From Trichomonas vaginalis G3 (lineage: Eukaryota; Parabasalia; Trichomonadida; Trichomonadidae), in assembly GCF_026262505.1 (NCBI RefSeq), contig NC_067206.1, positions 31,077,896-31,141,895 on the forward strand: a stretch of 64,000 nucleotides of DNA, in the 5' to 3' direction. The notes beneath the pieces are model-generated. The model was not told the origin of the DNA. It ran no database searches and worked only from the letters and a program-made list of their open reading frames with translations. Positions within the stretch are counted from its first letter, which is position 1. Each line of letters begins with the position of its first letter. Below are positions 11,888 to 23,326 of this stretch, in pieces. The translations under genes were made by a program, and so were the position numbers.

Positions 11888-12387
11888 ATGACGACAACAA
11901 TGAGTTTTGAATCTCCTGGCGACAATTATCAAACAAATGACGACGTAGATTCAAAACAAATGAGAACAAGAATGGTTGTTACTATTGCAACAATAGCTGT
12001 TATTGTTATTTATATTTGTCTATGATTCTGATGACAATAAACTAGGTGGACAGATAGACATAACAGAAAACTTCTTTGGGAAGCTTAAATCAGCTGTTAG
12101 AGATGCAATTTTGATTAGGTGGCAACTCTAAAGTAAACATTTTTTGGACAATGACAACTCGTGCAAATACAACATTGACTGATTCTAAAACAGTAACGTT
12201 AACAAATGGAAAGAAGACTTGCATATTAAATGTAAAGAGTCCTTCCGATTGTACAATTTCATTTGGAGACAATAAACCATCCAATGATTTTGAAGAATCT
12301 AATGAAGGCACAAAAAAAATTTTGATCAAAACTTCTGTCGCAGCAGGTGAATCAAAGCAACTTAAAGTTACACTTTCACCTCAATAA
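11888..12387 (+). pseudogene. Broken gene for a small single-pass membrane protein
   Basis: An ATG at 11888 opens a 45-codon frame with a hydrophilic start and a hydrophobic stretch (MVVTIATIAVIVIYIC), ending at a stop at 12023-12025. Reading continues in a second frame (KLGGQIDITENFFGKLKSA) to a stop near 12130, and in a third to 12387 (TLTDSKTVTLTNGKKTCILN, then KSPSDCTISFGD). Three consecutive open segments in different frames, each with protein-like composition, suggest one gene of roughly 165 codons interrupted by two frameshifts: a short cytoplasmic head, a membrane anchor and a Thr/Ser-rich, probably beta-type domain. I do not recognise the family. A separate short gene at 12151-12387 is the alternative. 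Confidence 0.45.
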
Positions 12388-15300
12388 CCACATTTGTTTT
12401 ATATCATAAAGGTTATTTGTTAATTATTTCAAAATTTAAATTTAAATATAGTGATAATACATAAATACCTTATATGTAAAGTGCTGAAAGAAATAATAGA
12501 TACCATAGGAACAATGATAACATTATGAATTCATATCGATTTCAATTTCTAGCAACAACCTAAAATTGAATGTTAGATTTGAGATAATTATCACAATGTA
12601 TTCTTTGGGATCAACTAAGGAGGTGCATGTTCAATACAAGAAAATATTTATTTTATATAAAACTATTTTAGGCAAACGAACAATACCCGAAACAGAACTT
12701 CAGTAATTAACCACAACAATATATATTAAACTTCTGAATTGCTTAATTAAAATTACTGTCAGAAGAAATGTAAATTAGAATGATCAATATATCTGTATTG
12801 AGATATACAAAGATATGTGACGAAACTATTAGAGATCATACATCAACCTTGGCGCATTTTGAATTGTTTTGTACGTTTTTCATAAAATCAATTAAAGCCT
12901 TTATAATAAAATTCATGTTGAGCAAGTTACGAACTAAATTTAAAAAATCGAGGGCAAATTAATAAAAATAGCATTTTTGTACGTTAGATTTTCTTTGAAA
13001 TTTTACATAATTAAATTTAATTTAGATAAATACTATCAGTACAACAATATTTTATAAATATCGAAGACGGTTCCTGTTTTGAGTAGTTATCAATTTTTTG
13101 TATTTTTTTAGAAAAGTTAATATAAAAATATTAATAAATGATGTTGATCTTATATTTTTAAAAGATATCGTTAAAACCGTTATTTAGACTCGATTTATCA
13201 AAATGCCATAATTATACTTTATTAGGTAGTTAATTGAAGATATTTTATAATAATCTATTTGAAAAGTTTATTTAACTTTTGAAAATATATCATATACAAT
13301 TAACTGATTTTGCCATGTGAAATCATATTGAATAATACATCAAAAACAATAACTCCTATTTTTATTTCACGCGCAAATTTGAGAAAATTCAATTAATTCT
13401 AATTCATTCTAATTACTCATCCACATATATGCTATTTTAAGTTTTATCAAAAATATCAACAAAAAAATGTAAATATTCAATTTTTCTTTGTGCATTTTTC
13501 AATAAACATTCATTCTATAAAGGTTGTAAAACTAAGATTCCCAATTCCGATTTGCTTCTAATTTTGGGGATATGGTCATTAGATGATTCTAAAACAAATG
13601 ACTGATATTTTTTTCGAATCTGTCTGCTGGGTTTTGAGATCTTGAAAAACGCATTCATTTTTAAGTTGGATTTTCGAAAAATTTCAAAAAAATGTTGATT
13701 TTAAAAATAAATAGCGGTGTAGAAGAATTTTTGCGAATTTGAAATAGAGGATATGTTTTGGTTTTGTCAATAGAGTATATTTATATTAGTAAAACCCCTA
13801 TGGAATTCGAAATTAGCTAAATTAAGTCCGGGTGGGGAAGAATCATATACCAAAAGTTTAAAAAAGTTTAGGTGTCAGATTTTGCTTAGTGGAATAAACT
13901 GGTAGAGTGAAGGAATGTAGTTCGAATACCATGGTACTAAGTTTTTTTCTTTTTCACTTAGAATCATTGGATTTTTAGTTCTAGGTCGATATTGTATATA
14001 TCTTTTCATAAAACTAGTTGCTTAATACACAATGTGCAAGCTTTTGGCAAAATCAAAACTGTGATAAAAGTTTTGGATAAGCATTTTTATATTTATCATT
14101 CATCTTTTATCAGAGATAAGAGACATGTATTGCTGAGAAATTATTACTTATTAAGTAACTATATAAATTCCAGAAAGATTTATGAGATTCTTATAAATAT
14201 TGAATAACATTTGCTTATCGATGATATTTATTACTGGTTCATGATTATAAAGAATGCATGCATTTGATGTTATTAATAAATCTCTATAAAACTAAATTCT
14301 ATTTCCAATAATTAGAATATAATTTTGCTTAATTTGCCAGGATAACATTCATTCTAAGTAAAAATGAACTTAATATTTAAGATATTAACAGGCATTGCAT
14401 ATTGAGTTATCAAAACATGAAAAAAATATTGGCAAGTGTTAAAATGCTTATCTTGTTCATATTTGTTATATGAATTGGACAAATTTATCATGGTATTAAT
14501 AAGTACCTTTGCAAAAATCGAATTAACTGAAATAATTAAAAATAATTTAAATAAAATATATAATTTTGCATTGCTGGTGAGAAAGTATCATACTACAACA
14601 TTATGTATTATAGCACTCATTAGAAGCAGAGTCTTCTCCAGCGTTAATAGACAAGAATTCTCTCATTTCTCTTGAAAAATAAAACATATTCAAATTTAAT
14701 TGAAAAAAAGAAAAAAACAAAGATGTAATTATTCGAACTACGTACTTTTTATTATATTTATCATGCAATATCCATTAAGCTATCTGGAGACAGAGCTTTT
14801 CAAAATATTTTAGGTATATGATGATTTCCTCACAATTTGGGGAAAATTAATTGTTGAGTTTAAGCTATTCTTTGCATCAGATTGCTCCTATTATTATACA
14901 ATATCACTTTTTATGGTAAATCTAATGCTTCGAATATTTAATTATTTATTATTTTTCGATACTTATGCTAGCATTAAAAAATATAGCTCATTAACCACTC
15001 AAATTTAAAAATAAAAATACATATGACATTAAACTGTTTGACTTAATCTTATAAATGAGCCAATTACTTATTATCTTGTATTAATTGTGTAATATATACA
15101 AAATTTCAGACTAAATTTAACTTTTAATTTCTTAGTCACGCTCATATTTATGAGTGCTCCTGTAAATCGACTCTAAATTATTCGATTTTAATAGGAATTA
15201 TATAATTTTGAAATTCTCTTACTTTAATATTCTTTATTTATATATTAGATCTTAATTTACTCAATATTGGCTATTTTTATTTCACAAGTTTTTCAAAATT

Positions 15301-16601
15301 TGCCATGTAAAGTTTAACGTACTTTTTCCTCATTTTACGAATTGCTATCAACAAAGCTTTCCTCTTTAGAAAAACATAGTATAATGTTTTTAAAAACCAT
15401 AATTTAGTGCGCCTATCTTCCAAAATTCAAAACAATTACTGAATCTGTTAATTCCTGATTCAATTAACACCGAAATCAAGATTAATCAACTTGAATCAAC
15501 TTTATTTTCATTTACTAAGGCAAACTGACTTTACTGACATTACAAGCTATACTAGTTATCTATTCAAACGGAAATTACAAATCGTTTTGAAAAATTGTAC
15601 AGACAGATTTGCAAACCCATCAAACCACTTTACCAGCTTCAGGATACGCATATACCCTCCAAACTAAAAGCGAATCGGAATTGCCAATTTTTAATTAAAA
15701 TCTAACTAAGCTTAATTTGAATAAAAACATTTACTATATATTATAATGAAGCATCTTATATCGAAATGAGTTCATAACTCCATTTTTTACTTTAACACAA
15801 TTTAATTCTTTCCATTAAGTAGAACTATATATCTAACCATATCCACAAGATACTTTATGAAGTGTTAAACACTTCTCTCGTTTGCATGTTCCTCACCTGG
15901 AGGGAGACTCCAAACTTGCTCGATCAGGATTCCTCCAGGGGGTCAAAAATTTTTAAGGTTAAGAGTTTTACAACCTTTTTTCAAATTCAATTTTGCCTTG
16001 TTCGATATCTGTTTTTTTAATATTATTTACTTCTTAATCATGCATACAATCGATAATTTCTTGTTCCTTATATTTTTTTGGATATTTTAACTTAACTAAA
16101 CTCATTATCAATGTAATATCTTAATCAAGCATTCTGTCATTGTTTATTTACTATGCTTCCTTCAATATTTTATATTTATTCCGAATTATTTATTTACTCT
16201 GTTATTTGATTCAATATGATGATGTTGATACAATGAATGATTCAAATTGATTTCTTTTCATTGTTTTTGTTTAAATTTTCAATATATTTATTGATATTTT
16301 TTTAATTTTATTGATCAAGCTCTGGCTTTTTGTATATCATATTAGATTGAAATACTAAATACCTACCCCGTAGATAATGAATCGCAACATTTATTTTTTC
16401 TATTTGTTTTTTTCTTTACTTGCAGCCATAATAAATTGATTAAAATGCATTTAAAATGCTTTTTTATCCATCTACCCTTCCATGCATCAAAATTGCACTT
16501 TATTTTTTACTGATTAATTATACATCAATCTTTGTGTTTTTATATATGAACGCTTTCTATTCTTATTTGCTATTCACTCTTTAGTTGAGATTTAGTACTT
16601 G
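12388..16601. other. Long AT-rich gene-poor region
   Basis: Short ORFs such as 13992-14207 and 14436-14675 have the composition of random AT-rich sequence and were not accepted. Two tRNA-like relics are present, plus strand around 13884-13942 and minus strand around 14729-14790; neither folds as a complete tRNA. A less AT-rich patch lies at 15880-15950. Nothing else was recognised. Confidence 0.5.
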
Positions 16602-17389
16602 AATTGTTATAGACCGAAAATAGATTTTTTCGGTTTTCTCTTCAAATAATTGAAAGAATGATACTATTATAGGTTTATTATATTATATAGCATATACTCA
16701 TGCTATAGCCGAAAATTATAAGTTTTGAGAAGATTGAATATAACACAAATAAATTTGAATGTAAGTTAAATTGCTTGTTGTTTTTAATAGCTATTTAATG
16801 AGAAATCCAATATTGCAAAATTCAAATTGAATGATTGAAAGAACAGAAAAAGTCATTCTTTTCAATTTCGAATATGTTTCATTGTATTTATAATTATATG
16901 GCAAATAAGATATTTAAACTTGATTTTTGAAGGAAAATTCACAAAATTGAATAAATTCAAATAATTTTTATTCAAAAATAAACTAGTTATTTGAGTTTAA
17001 TACTAATTATCTATTCAAACTACAAAGTTTGTAATTTAAAATATTTTGTGAGATCAGATTGAATTAATTCAAGGTTCTTTTCAATTAATATGAATGACCA
17101 TATTACGCATTTTCGAACATTATAAACCAAATATATAAAAATGGGAGACGAATGTTAAATTTGCTAGACATGGGGGAGTTGTCTGCAAAGTTTTAGCTCT
17201 TATCTCTAACAAAAAATTAATTTTTAAAAAAATGACCGAATACGTTTCACAGCGAGAAAAAAATAAAAGGCAAGATAGAATTTTCTAGACATAAAGAAGT
17301 TGTTTACCGAGTTTTAGCTCTTATCTCTAACAAAAAATTAATTTTTAAAAAAATGACCGAATACGTTTCACAGCGAGAAAAAAATAAAA
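16602..17389 (+). repeat. Left terminal inverted repeat of the IS481/IS3-like element
   Basis: It begins AATTGTTATAGACCGAAAAT and ends just inside the internal 121-bp tandem repeat. Its reverse complement is 18992-19779. Confidence 0.88.
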
Positions 17390-17430
17390 GGCAAGATAGA
17401 ATTTTCTTGACATAAAGAAGTTGTCTACCA
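17189..17430 (+). repeat. 121-bp tandem duplication inside the left arm
   Basis: Two consecutive units (17189-17309 and 17310-17430) share the stretch AGCTCTTATCTCTAACAAAA and the following A/T-rich block with the motif CCGAATACGTTTCACAGCGA. The inverted-repeat identity with the right arm stops inside the second unit, at 17389. The right arm carries the equivalent repeats in reverse. These internal repeats are candidate transposase-binding sites; that is an inference. Confidence 0.75.
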
Positions 17431-17840
17431 AGTGTCAGCTGTTACTTCTTCTTAATACTGATATAAAATAAAAATCTTTATTATTTATTTAACCTTTATT
17501 GTTTCATTAAACTTCATTTATTTTATATTATAGTTTTATTCTTTTAGCTACTTGTAAAATAATCTAATTTTATATCATCATTTTACCGGATTATTCTTCA
17601 GTGCATCGATTGTGTATCTAAAATAATATCATTATCCTTATTCTGTTTTTTCCAAAATTCTTTTAAATATCTTTTTTGGTTAGATTACTTTATACTTTTT
17701 ACTTTTATTTTTTAATTTCAAAAAAAATTTGGTGATTGTTCTATTCTGTTACAATGTGCATTATCATATTCTAATGAATTATTCATTACATACATTTAAA
17801 AAAACTTGTTAAAAATGAAATTAAAAAATTATGTTTATTA

Positions 17841-18815
17841 TTACGCTGTGAATGTGTCAACAGCGGTCATGCCTGTATCTGTATCCCATATTTGCCACAA
17901 CCTTTCTGTATCTGCATTTGTGTATTTCGGTTTCAGCTGATACATTTGATTTGGCGTGAAATTTGTTCCAGTGAATGGATTAATTGGGAGATCTTCATGC
18001 GGTGTGTTATTATTGTACTCCCAAATAAAGGCAGGAATAGCCTGAATGCTTTGGCAGCGCTCCAATGTCGGCCAGAATCTCTCAATCTTCCCATTTTGGT
18101 AGGGAGAATGAGAGTCTGTATGCCGCCATTGGACGCCCCAAAGATCAAGTAGATCTTGAAAGGCGCCCCTATTTTCTGAACCGTTGTCGGTCCAGAAACA
18201 ATAAGGGGCGCCAAATTCAATGAAGGCGGAAGCCGCAACGTTCGCTGTCGTCGCTGCCAGCATATCTGGTATTTGTATACACGCTAGGACTTTGCGGCTA
18301 AAATCGTCGATTATGCCATAAATATACTGGCCACAAACACCCCTAAAATAATGAACATCTGCGTGCCAGATAAGATTGGGTGAAAGCACCCAATATCTTA
18401 CTGCTGTTTCTAGCCCGGCATGCTCTAATCGCGTCTTGGTGAAATGATTTTCTTTGAAGTATCTGCGTACTTCTCTATAAGATACATCAATTTGTTGTAA
18501 TTTCAAACGTTTCCATTGTTTTGTTTGACCACAGGGAAAGGCCCAGTGGTCATGTATCACAGCAAGAGCTTTGATTTGGTCGTAGGGATTGACCCTACGA
18601 CCTTTCTTGCCTTTAGGCAATGGGATATTCTGTAAGCTAAATTGATTTTGTAAAAAAGATTTTGAAACATCTAAATATTTGAAATCATTTGATTGAAGGG
18701 TTGGGGCGATGGGAACATGGGTGCAAGCTTCTTCCCATGTCATTTTACCTTCTTCAATCTGATTGGAAATACCAATTAGGTAAATTCGATCAACATACCC
18801 TTTGTAAGGATTCAT
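17841..18815 (-). CDS. DDE transposase/integrase (IS481/IS3-like, rve fold)
   Basis: This 324-residue protein would cut and rejoin the ends of the element that encloses it. The first ATG is at 18815 (MNPYKGYVDRIY). An N-terminal helical region with basic segments near residues 70-130 is probably the DNA-binding part. The integrase core follows, with D153 in IWHADVHYF, D210 in FWTDNGSEN and E245 in SPYQNGKIERFW. The D210-E245 spacing of 34 residues, the TDNGSEF-like block and the YQNGKIER block are typical of the IS3/IS481/retroviral integrase group. The C-terminus ends soon after a segment resembling the end of such integrases (NPFTGTNFTPNQMYQLKP). The triad is intact and there are no frameshifts, so it may be active. 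It is the only gene in the element. Confidence 0.9.
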   Translation of the reverse strand: MNPYKGYVDRIYLIGISNQIEEGKMTWEEACTHVPIAPTLQSNDFKYLDVSKSFLQNQFSLQNIPLPKGKKGRRVNPYDQIKALAVIHDHWAFPCGQTKQWKRLKLQQIDVSYREVRRYFKENHFTKTRLEHAGLETAVRYWVLSPNLIWHADVHYFRGVCGQYIYGIIDDFSRKVLACIQIPDMLAATTANVAASAFIEFGAPYCFWTDNGSENRGAFQDLLDLWGVQWRHTDSHSPYQNGKIERFWPTLERCQSIQAIPAFIWEYNNNTPHEDLPINPFTGTNFTPNQMYQLKPKYTNADTERLWQIWDTDTGMTAVDTFTA

Positions 18816-18991
18816 TCTAATGAAGTACGTTAACAATCAAAATATTCTAGAAGTGTCTAGGATGGAATTCAAAAGAATAAAGAAAATGGTAACGTAAATA
18901 AACGTATTATGAAATAATTTATAATTAAAATGAAAAAAAGAAAAAATAATAAGTAAAGTGACTGGAAATGAAAATGAAAATCAGTGTACAG

Positions 18992-19779
18992 TTTTATTTT
19001 TTTCTCGCTGTGAAACGTATTCGGTCATTTTTTTAAAAATTAATTTTTTGTTAGAGATAAGAGCTAAAACTCGGTAAACAACTTCTTTATGTCTAGAAAA
19101 TTCTATCTTGCCTTTTATTTTTTTCTCGCTGTGAAACGTATTCGGTCATTTTTTTAAAAATTAATTTTTTGTTAGAGATAAGAGCTAAAACTTTGCAGAC
19201 AACTCCCCCATGTCTAGCAAATTTAACATTCGTCTCCCATTTTTATATATTTGGTTTATAATGTTCGAAAATGCGTAATATGGTCATTCATATTAATTGA
19301 AAAGAACCTTGAATTAATTCAATCTGATCTCACAAAATATTTTAAATTACAAACTTTGTAGTTTGAATAGATAATTAGTATTAAACTCAAATAACTAGTT
19401 TATTTTTGAATAAAAATTATTTGAATTTATTCAATTTTGTGAATTTTCCTTCAAAAATCAAGTTTAAATATCTTATTTGCCATATAATTATAAATACAAT
19501 GAAACATATTCGAAATTGAAAAGAATGACTTTTTCTGTTCTTTCAATCATTCAATTTGAATTTTGCAATATTGGATTTCTCATTAAATAGCTATTAAAAA
19601 CAACAAGCAATTTAACTTACATTCAAATTTATTTGTGTTATATTCAATCTTCTCAAAACTTATAATTTTCGGCTATAGCATGAGTATATGCTATATAATA
19701 TAATAAACCTATAATAGTATCATTCTTTCAATTATTTGAAGAGAAAACCGAAAAAATCTATTTTCGGTCTATAACAATT
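18992..19779 (-). repeat. Right terminal inverted repeat of the IS481/IS3-like element
   Basis: It is the reverse complement of 16602-17389 and has the same length, 788 bp. It ends with the block CTATTTTCGGTCTATAACAA. Confidence 0.88.
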
Positions 19780-21895
19780 TATTACTTGAATTATGCTTCA
19801 GAAAAATTTATATGTCTTCACAAAACTTTAAAATTTTGTAACTTTCCATTTCAAAAAAACATTTCCCATGATGAAAAAGAATGACAAGTATGGTATAATG
19901 TCTATAGTGATCATACATGATTCATTAAAAATACGTTAATTGATTTAATTCAATACTTTTCAATGATTCACAATTTCAAAACAAAATAAAATGATATTTA
20001 TCAAATTATCACTCTTCAATATAATTAGTTTTCAGCTAATTAATACATTTTCATTAAAGATCTTAGCAAACATCCAAAACACAATTTTCTATTGAAAAAC
20101 AATCGTGTCAAAACATTTTTCTGTGTGATATGTGAAAAATGTTTCATAATATTAATTTGAGCACTAGTTATGAGAATTTATTATAAGCTTATCAACATTA
20201 GATTTAACAAATTATCGGTATTTTAGAATTTAATTCAATCAGTATATTTTAATTCTGTACTAGTATACATCAATTTGTATAAGGGGTTACAACTACTAAA
20301 AAATTAACCCAATCAATCTTTGATTTTCAACAAAGCATGCCTGAACTTAAATTTAAAACATAGATTTATACTAATCTAAAATATCTATTTATTCTACTAA
20401 AGAATATTAAGATTTGCACGATTTTTATAAGAGAATTTTGTTTTCTTTTTCCTTAAAATACCAAAACTTTTATTTAACAATACCACTCGAAGAAATATCA
20501 GCAATTCTGCAGTTCAAACATCAAAGTATATTGATAAAAATTAATTAAAGCGCTGTAAATAAAAAAACTTGAAATTTAGATAATTCGAAACTTTATTAAT
20601 AATATGTTATTCCGAACGAGAGAGAATTGTGAAGATTCAATATCAGTTGTGAGAAAAATTTTCTGCTTGCTCACAATTCGCAAATATTCATTTCAATCGT
20701 TATAATTATATTTAAAACAAGTTTCTCAACAATATTCATATGAAATCTAGCAAAAGTAAATTGATATAATTCAATTTTGTGAAATTTTATTGAAAAGTTG
20801 AATCGAAACATTGAATCCTTTTACTTGGTAAGAATGAAGAATAAGGCTTATTGGGCCTTACATATCCAGAAAAGGAGGAGAATCAGGATTAATGATTTCA
20901 ATCAATATCCCCAAATTTAAAGAAATTGTGAGAAAAGATATAGGAGCATTCAATTTTTTCGAGGGATGAAGTCACGCGCACGAGCTTCATTATTTAATAT
21001 TTTAGGGATTTACCCAATAGACTATGATAGGAATACATTTTATGCAAGAACAAAGCAGAAATATCCTTATTATTAGCCCTATTTTAATAATTTTACAAAA
21101 AATCATCAGGATTCGCATTTTGCTTTTACGTTTTACACTAAAACATATAGAAGGAAATATAATTATATCAATTAATCTTAATAATCTAATATTGGGGATT
21201 TTTATTGTTCAAATTCAGATTTTAGATCCATTAAATTCTAATAAACAATATGCATGCACATATAATAATTAATATCCATCATGGCATTTTATTCTTTCAA
21301 ATCGATGAAAAAATTATGAAATTTCTTTTTTGGATAATTACTAGTTGCAATGTAATGAATGATGATCAATTAAATATGATTAACTAAATCACAAGAAAAA
21401 TAAATTATATTTCTCTCAAAATTCGAAAAAAGATAAGTTTTATCCATTATTTTTGTTGGATTTATTTAATATTTACATACTATTATTAGAATAATTGAAT
21501 TGATCTGAAAAAATTTCGGAATGCAAAATAATATGACAATTGTTCTCATTTTCAATGCGAATATTTGGATGATTATATACGATCTGATATAGATTACTCC
21601 AGCAAATGCGTAGAAAGTTCTGTCGATCCTTGTTTATCAAAAAAGCCCATAACTTTGAGTTTTTTTGACATTGATCAAAAAATTGAAGGAGAAAAATTCT
21701 GAGAATAAACAAATATTGAGAGTAAATATCAAAACTCAATAGTTTCAATATTACGATTTTATCTGAATTATAGTTCCTCAAAAAGATGCGAGTGAGTTTA
21801 AAGACATACATTTTATTGATCTTTATCAAACAAGAAGTAATTTCGTTCGAGAAAATGAGAAAAAAAAAATATAATTTTTTTTTCCTTCCTCTTGT
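19780..21895. other. AT-rich region with possible gene relics
   Basis: No intact gene was accepted. Around 20990-21060 a frame reads LGIYPIDYDRNTFYARTKQK before stops accumulate, which looks like a fragment of a once-coding sequence. The minus-strand ORF at 21473-21829 (118 codons) is rich in Ile, Asn and Phe and may be incidental or the 3' end of a degraded gene. Confidence 0.4.
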
Positions 21896-22288
21896 CTAAT
21901 GATAGTTGAGTAAATTTGCAATGTCGAACATCGCTTCGCTCTCGCTTTTAGCTGCCATGTGCGCCTTCTGGTAAGCGCTCGTGTTGCTAAGGAGGATTGG
22001 TTGTATGACTTCCCAGTTCTCTGTGAACCAACAGAAAAGAGCTTGTCTGTTCCTTCGAGCAAGTCTGTCGACTTGTATCCCTGTCATCTTCTCGAGCGTG
22101 TTAGCTCTGCTTAATAACGTGATTGCAGTCACGTTGCTGCCGAAAAGACCTTTCAAGTAATCTTGAACAACTTCGAACTTCTTGCCGAGCATCGAGCATC
22201 GGAGACGCATTTGCTCGTAGTCGCGCACGCTCTGGCTTGTCGTCCGCTTGTGTTTGTTCTGCTGTTTGTCATGCACTGAGTAACTCAT
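21896..22288 (-). CDS. Small basic protein of unknown function
   Basis: A 130-residue ORF from the ATG at 22288. The base composition is clearly richer in G+C than the flanks, which supports real coding sequence. The N-terminus is Lys/Arg/Gln-rich (KQQNKHKRTTSQSVRDYEQM), followed by a compact, probably helical domain with the segments YLKGLFGSNVTAITLL and LARRNRQALFCWFTENW. There is no signal peptide or membrane segment. I do not recognise the family. The Arg-rich LARRNRQ block and the isolated position in gene-poor DNA leave a nucleic-acid-binding or mobile-element-derived role possible, but this is speculation. Confidence 0.7.
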   Translation of the reverse strand: MSYSVHDKQQNKHKRTTSQSVRDYEQMRLRCSMLGKKFEVVQDYLKGLFGSNVTAITLLSRANTLEKMTGIQVDRLARRNRQALFCWFTENWEVIQPILLSNTSAYQKAHMAAKSESEAMFDIANLLNYH

Positions 22289-23326
22289 AGACAAAATATA
22301 TTTTTGTGAGCGAAAATTTGTCTGCTTTACGTCTTCTCAATTTTTTCTTTATTTGATATTTGAATATTATTTTCAATGCACCTATGCATTTTATTCTTTC
22401 CCGACATCAAAAAGAAGCATGCGGAGCAATTCTCCTTTTCTAAAAAACTTTTTGCTTCTCAATCCAGAAATATGCGTATTTGATTTTTATTTTCGATTTC
22501 TTCTAATTACAACATCATTATGACGTATTTATTTCTTTTTAACATTTGAATGCACTTTCAAATCCAAACTTACTAATTACAATTCGAAGTTATTGTAACA
22601 CAAATGAATTCCATTCTTTTACAATATCAATTTTAAAATTCTGTGTATAAATTTATCGAGACACATTGATGCCCTAACCATATCTTACTACTTTCAATCA
22701 GTTAATAAAACATTTTTATTTCAATAGCATTTTTCAGTGCTCCCTCAAATGCTGAACTAAACAACGTATAAATTGATTTTGTTTTGAGTTTTTCAGTCCA
22801 TCGAGTTTAAATCATCCTATTTAATTTATTCTTATTGCAGTTATCATACTTCCTTGATTTAATCTTCAGAAAATTAAAATTGATTTTAAGTCTCATGCAC
22901 ATTTACAATAATCAATTGCTATATTTACGATAATATATCTTTCTCTAAGATGGATCTATGCGAAAATTATCTGAAAATGAAAATTTTGATATATGAAAAT
23001 GTGATCATATCGCATTTACTTAATTTCGTACGATTTTCTATATATACCTGTTATATACTTAATTGGAAAAATTTGACGTATTAATTTAAAAAAAGGATTA
23101 AAATTTTACAAAAAAAGTCTGATTTTTAAAGCCTGAGACAGTAGAATGTCAGATGGTGATTCATATATGATATCACGCTGCCTATTATCAAAAGAAAACA
23201 CTACATTAATTGTTTAAAAAATAGAGAAGATCATAAAAATATTTTTTATCAAAAATATTCCCGAAAAAAAATAAAATCAAACCAAAATAATAAAACAAGA
23301 AAACAATAAAAAAACACGTGAATAAA
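22289..23326. other. AT-rich spacer
   Basis: Nothing recognised. The left end is the promoter side of the minus-strand gene at 21896-22288 and the right end the 3' flank of the subtilisin gene. Confidence 0.5.

Larger units (their letters stand above)
16602..19779. mobile_element. IS481/IS3-like DNA transposon with 788-bp terminal inverted repeats
   Basis: Two arms of equal length, 16602-17389 and 18992-19779, are inverted copies of each other with no mismatch that I found by eye. They enclose one gene, a DDE transposase at 17841-18815. A direct repeat TACTTGAATT occurs at 16596-16605 and 19783-19792 and could contain the target-site duplication, but it overlaps the left arm and sits three bases beyond the right arm, so the exact ends are uncertain. 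Eukaryotic IS3-like and IS481-like transposons are known from trichomonads. The arm identity suggests recent mobility. Confidence 0.85.

Noticed and set aside
13992-14675. Short plus-strand ORFs of 71 and 79 codons
   Set aside because: Composition follows the local AT-rich sequence (Ile/Lys/Asn/Tyr), with no domain, no homologue in the window and no promoter motif.
20990-21060. LGIYPIDYDRNTFYARTKQK reading as a gene
   Set aside because: Only about 25 codons before stops in all frames; recorded as a relic in the spacer entry.
21473-21829. Minus-strand ORF of 118 codons
   Set aside because: Ile/Asn/Phe-rich with no motif; it could be the end of a degraded gene, but there is not enough support to annotate it.
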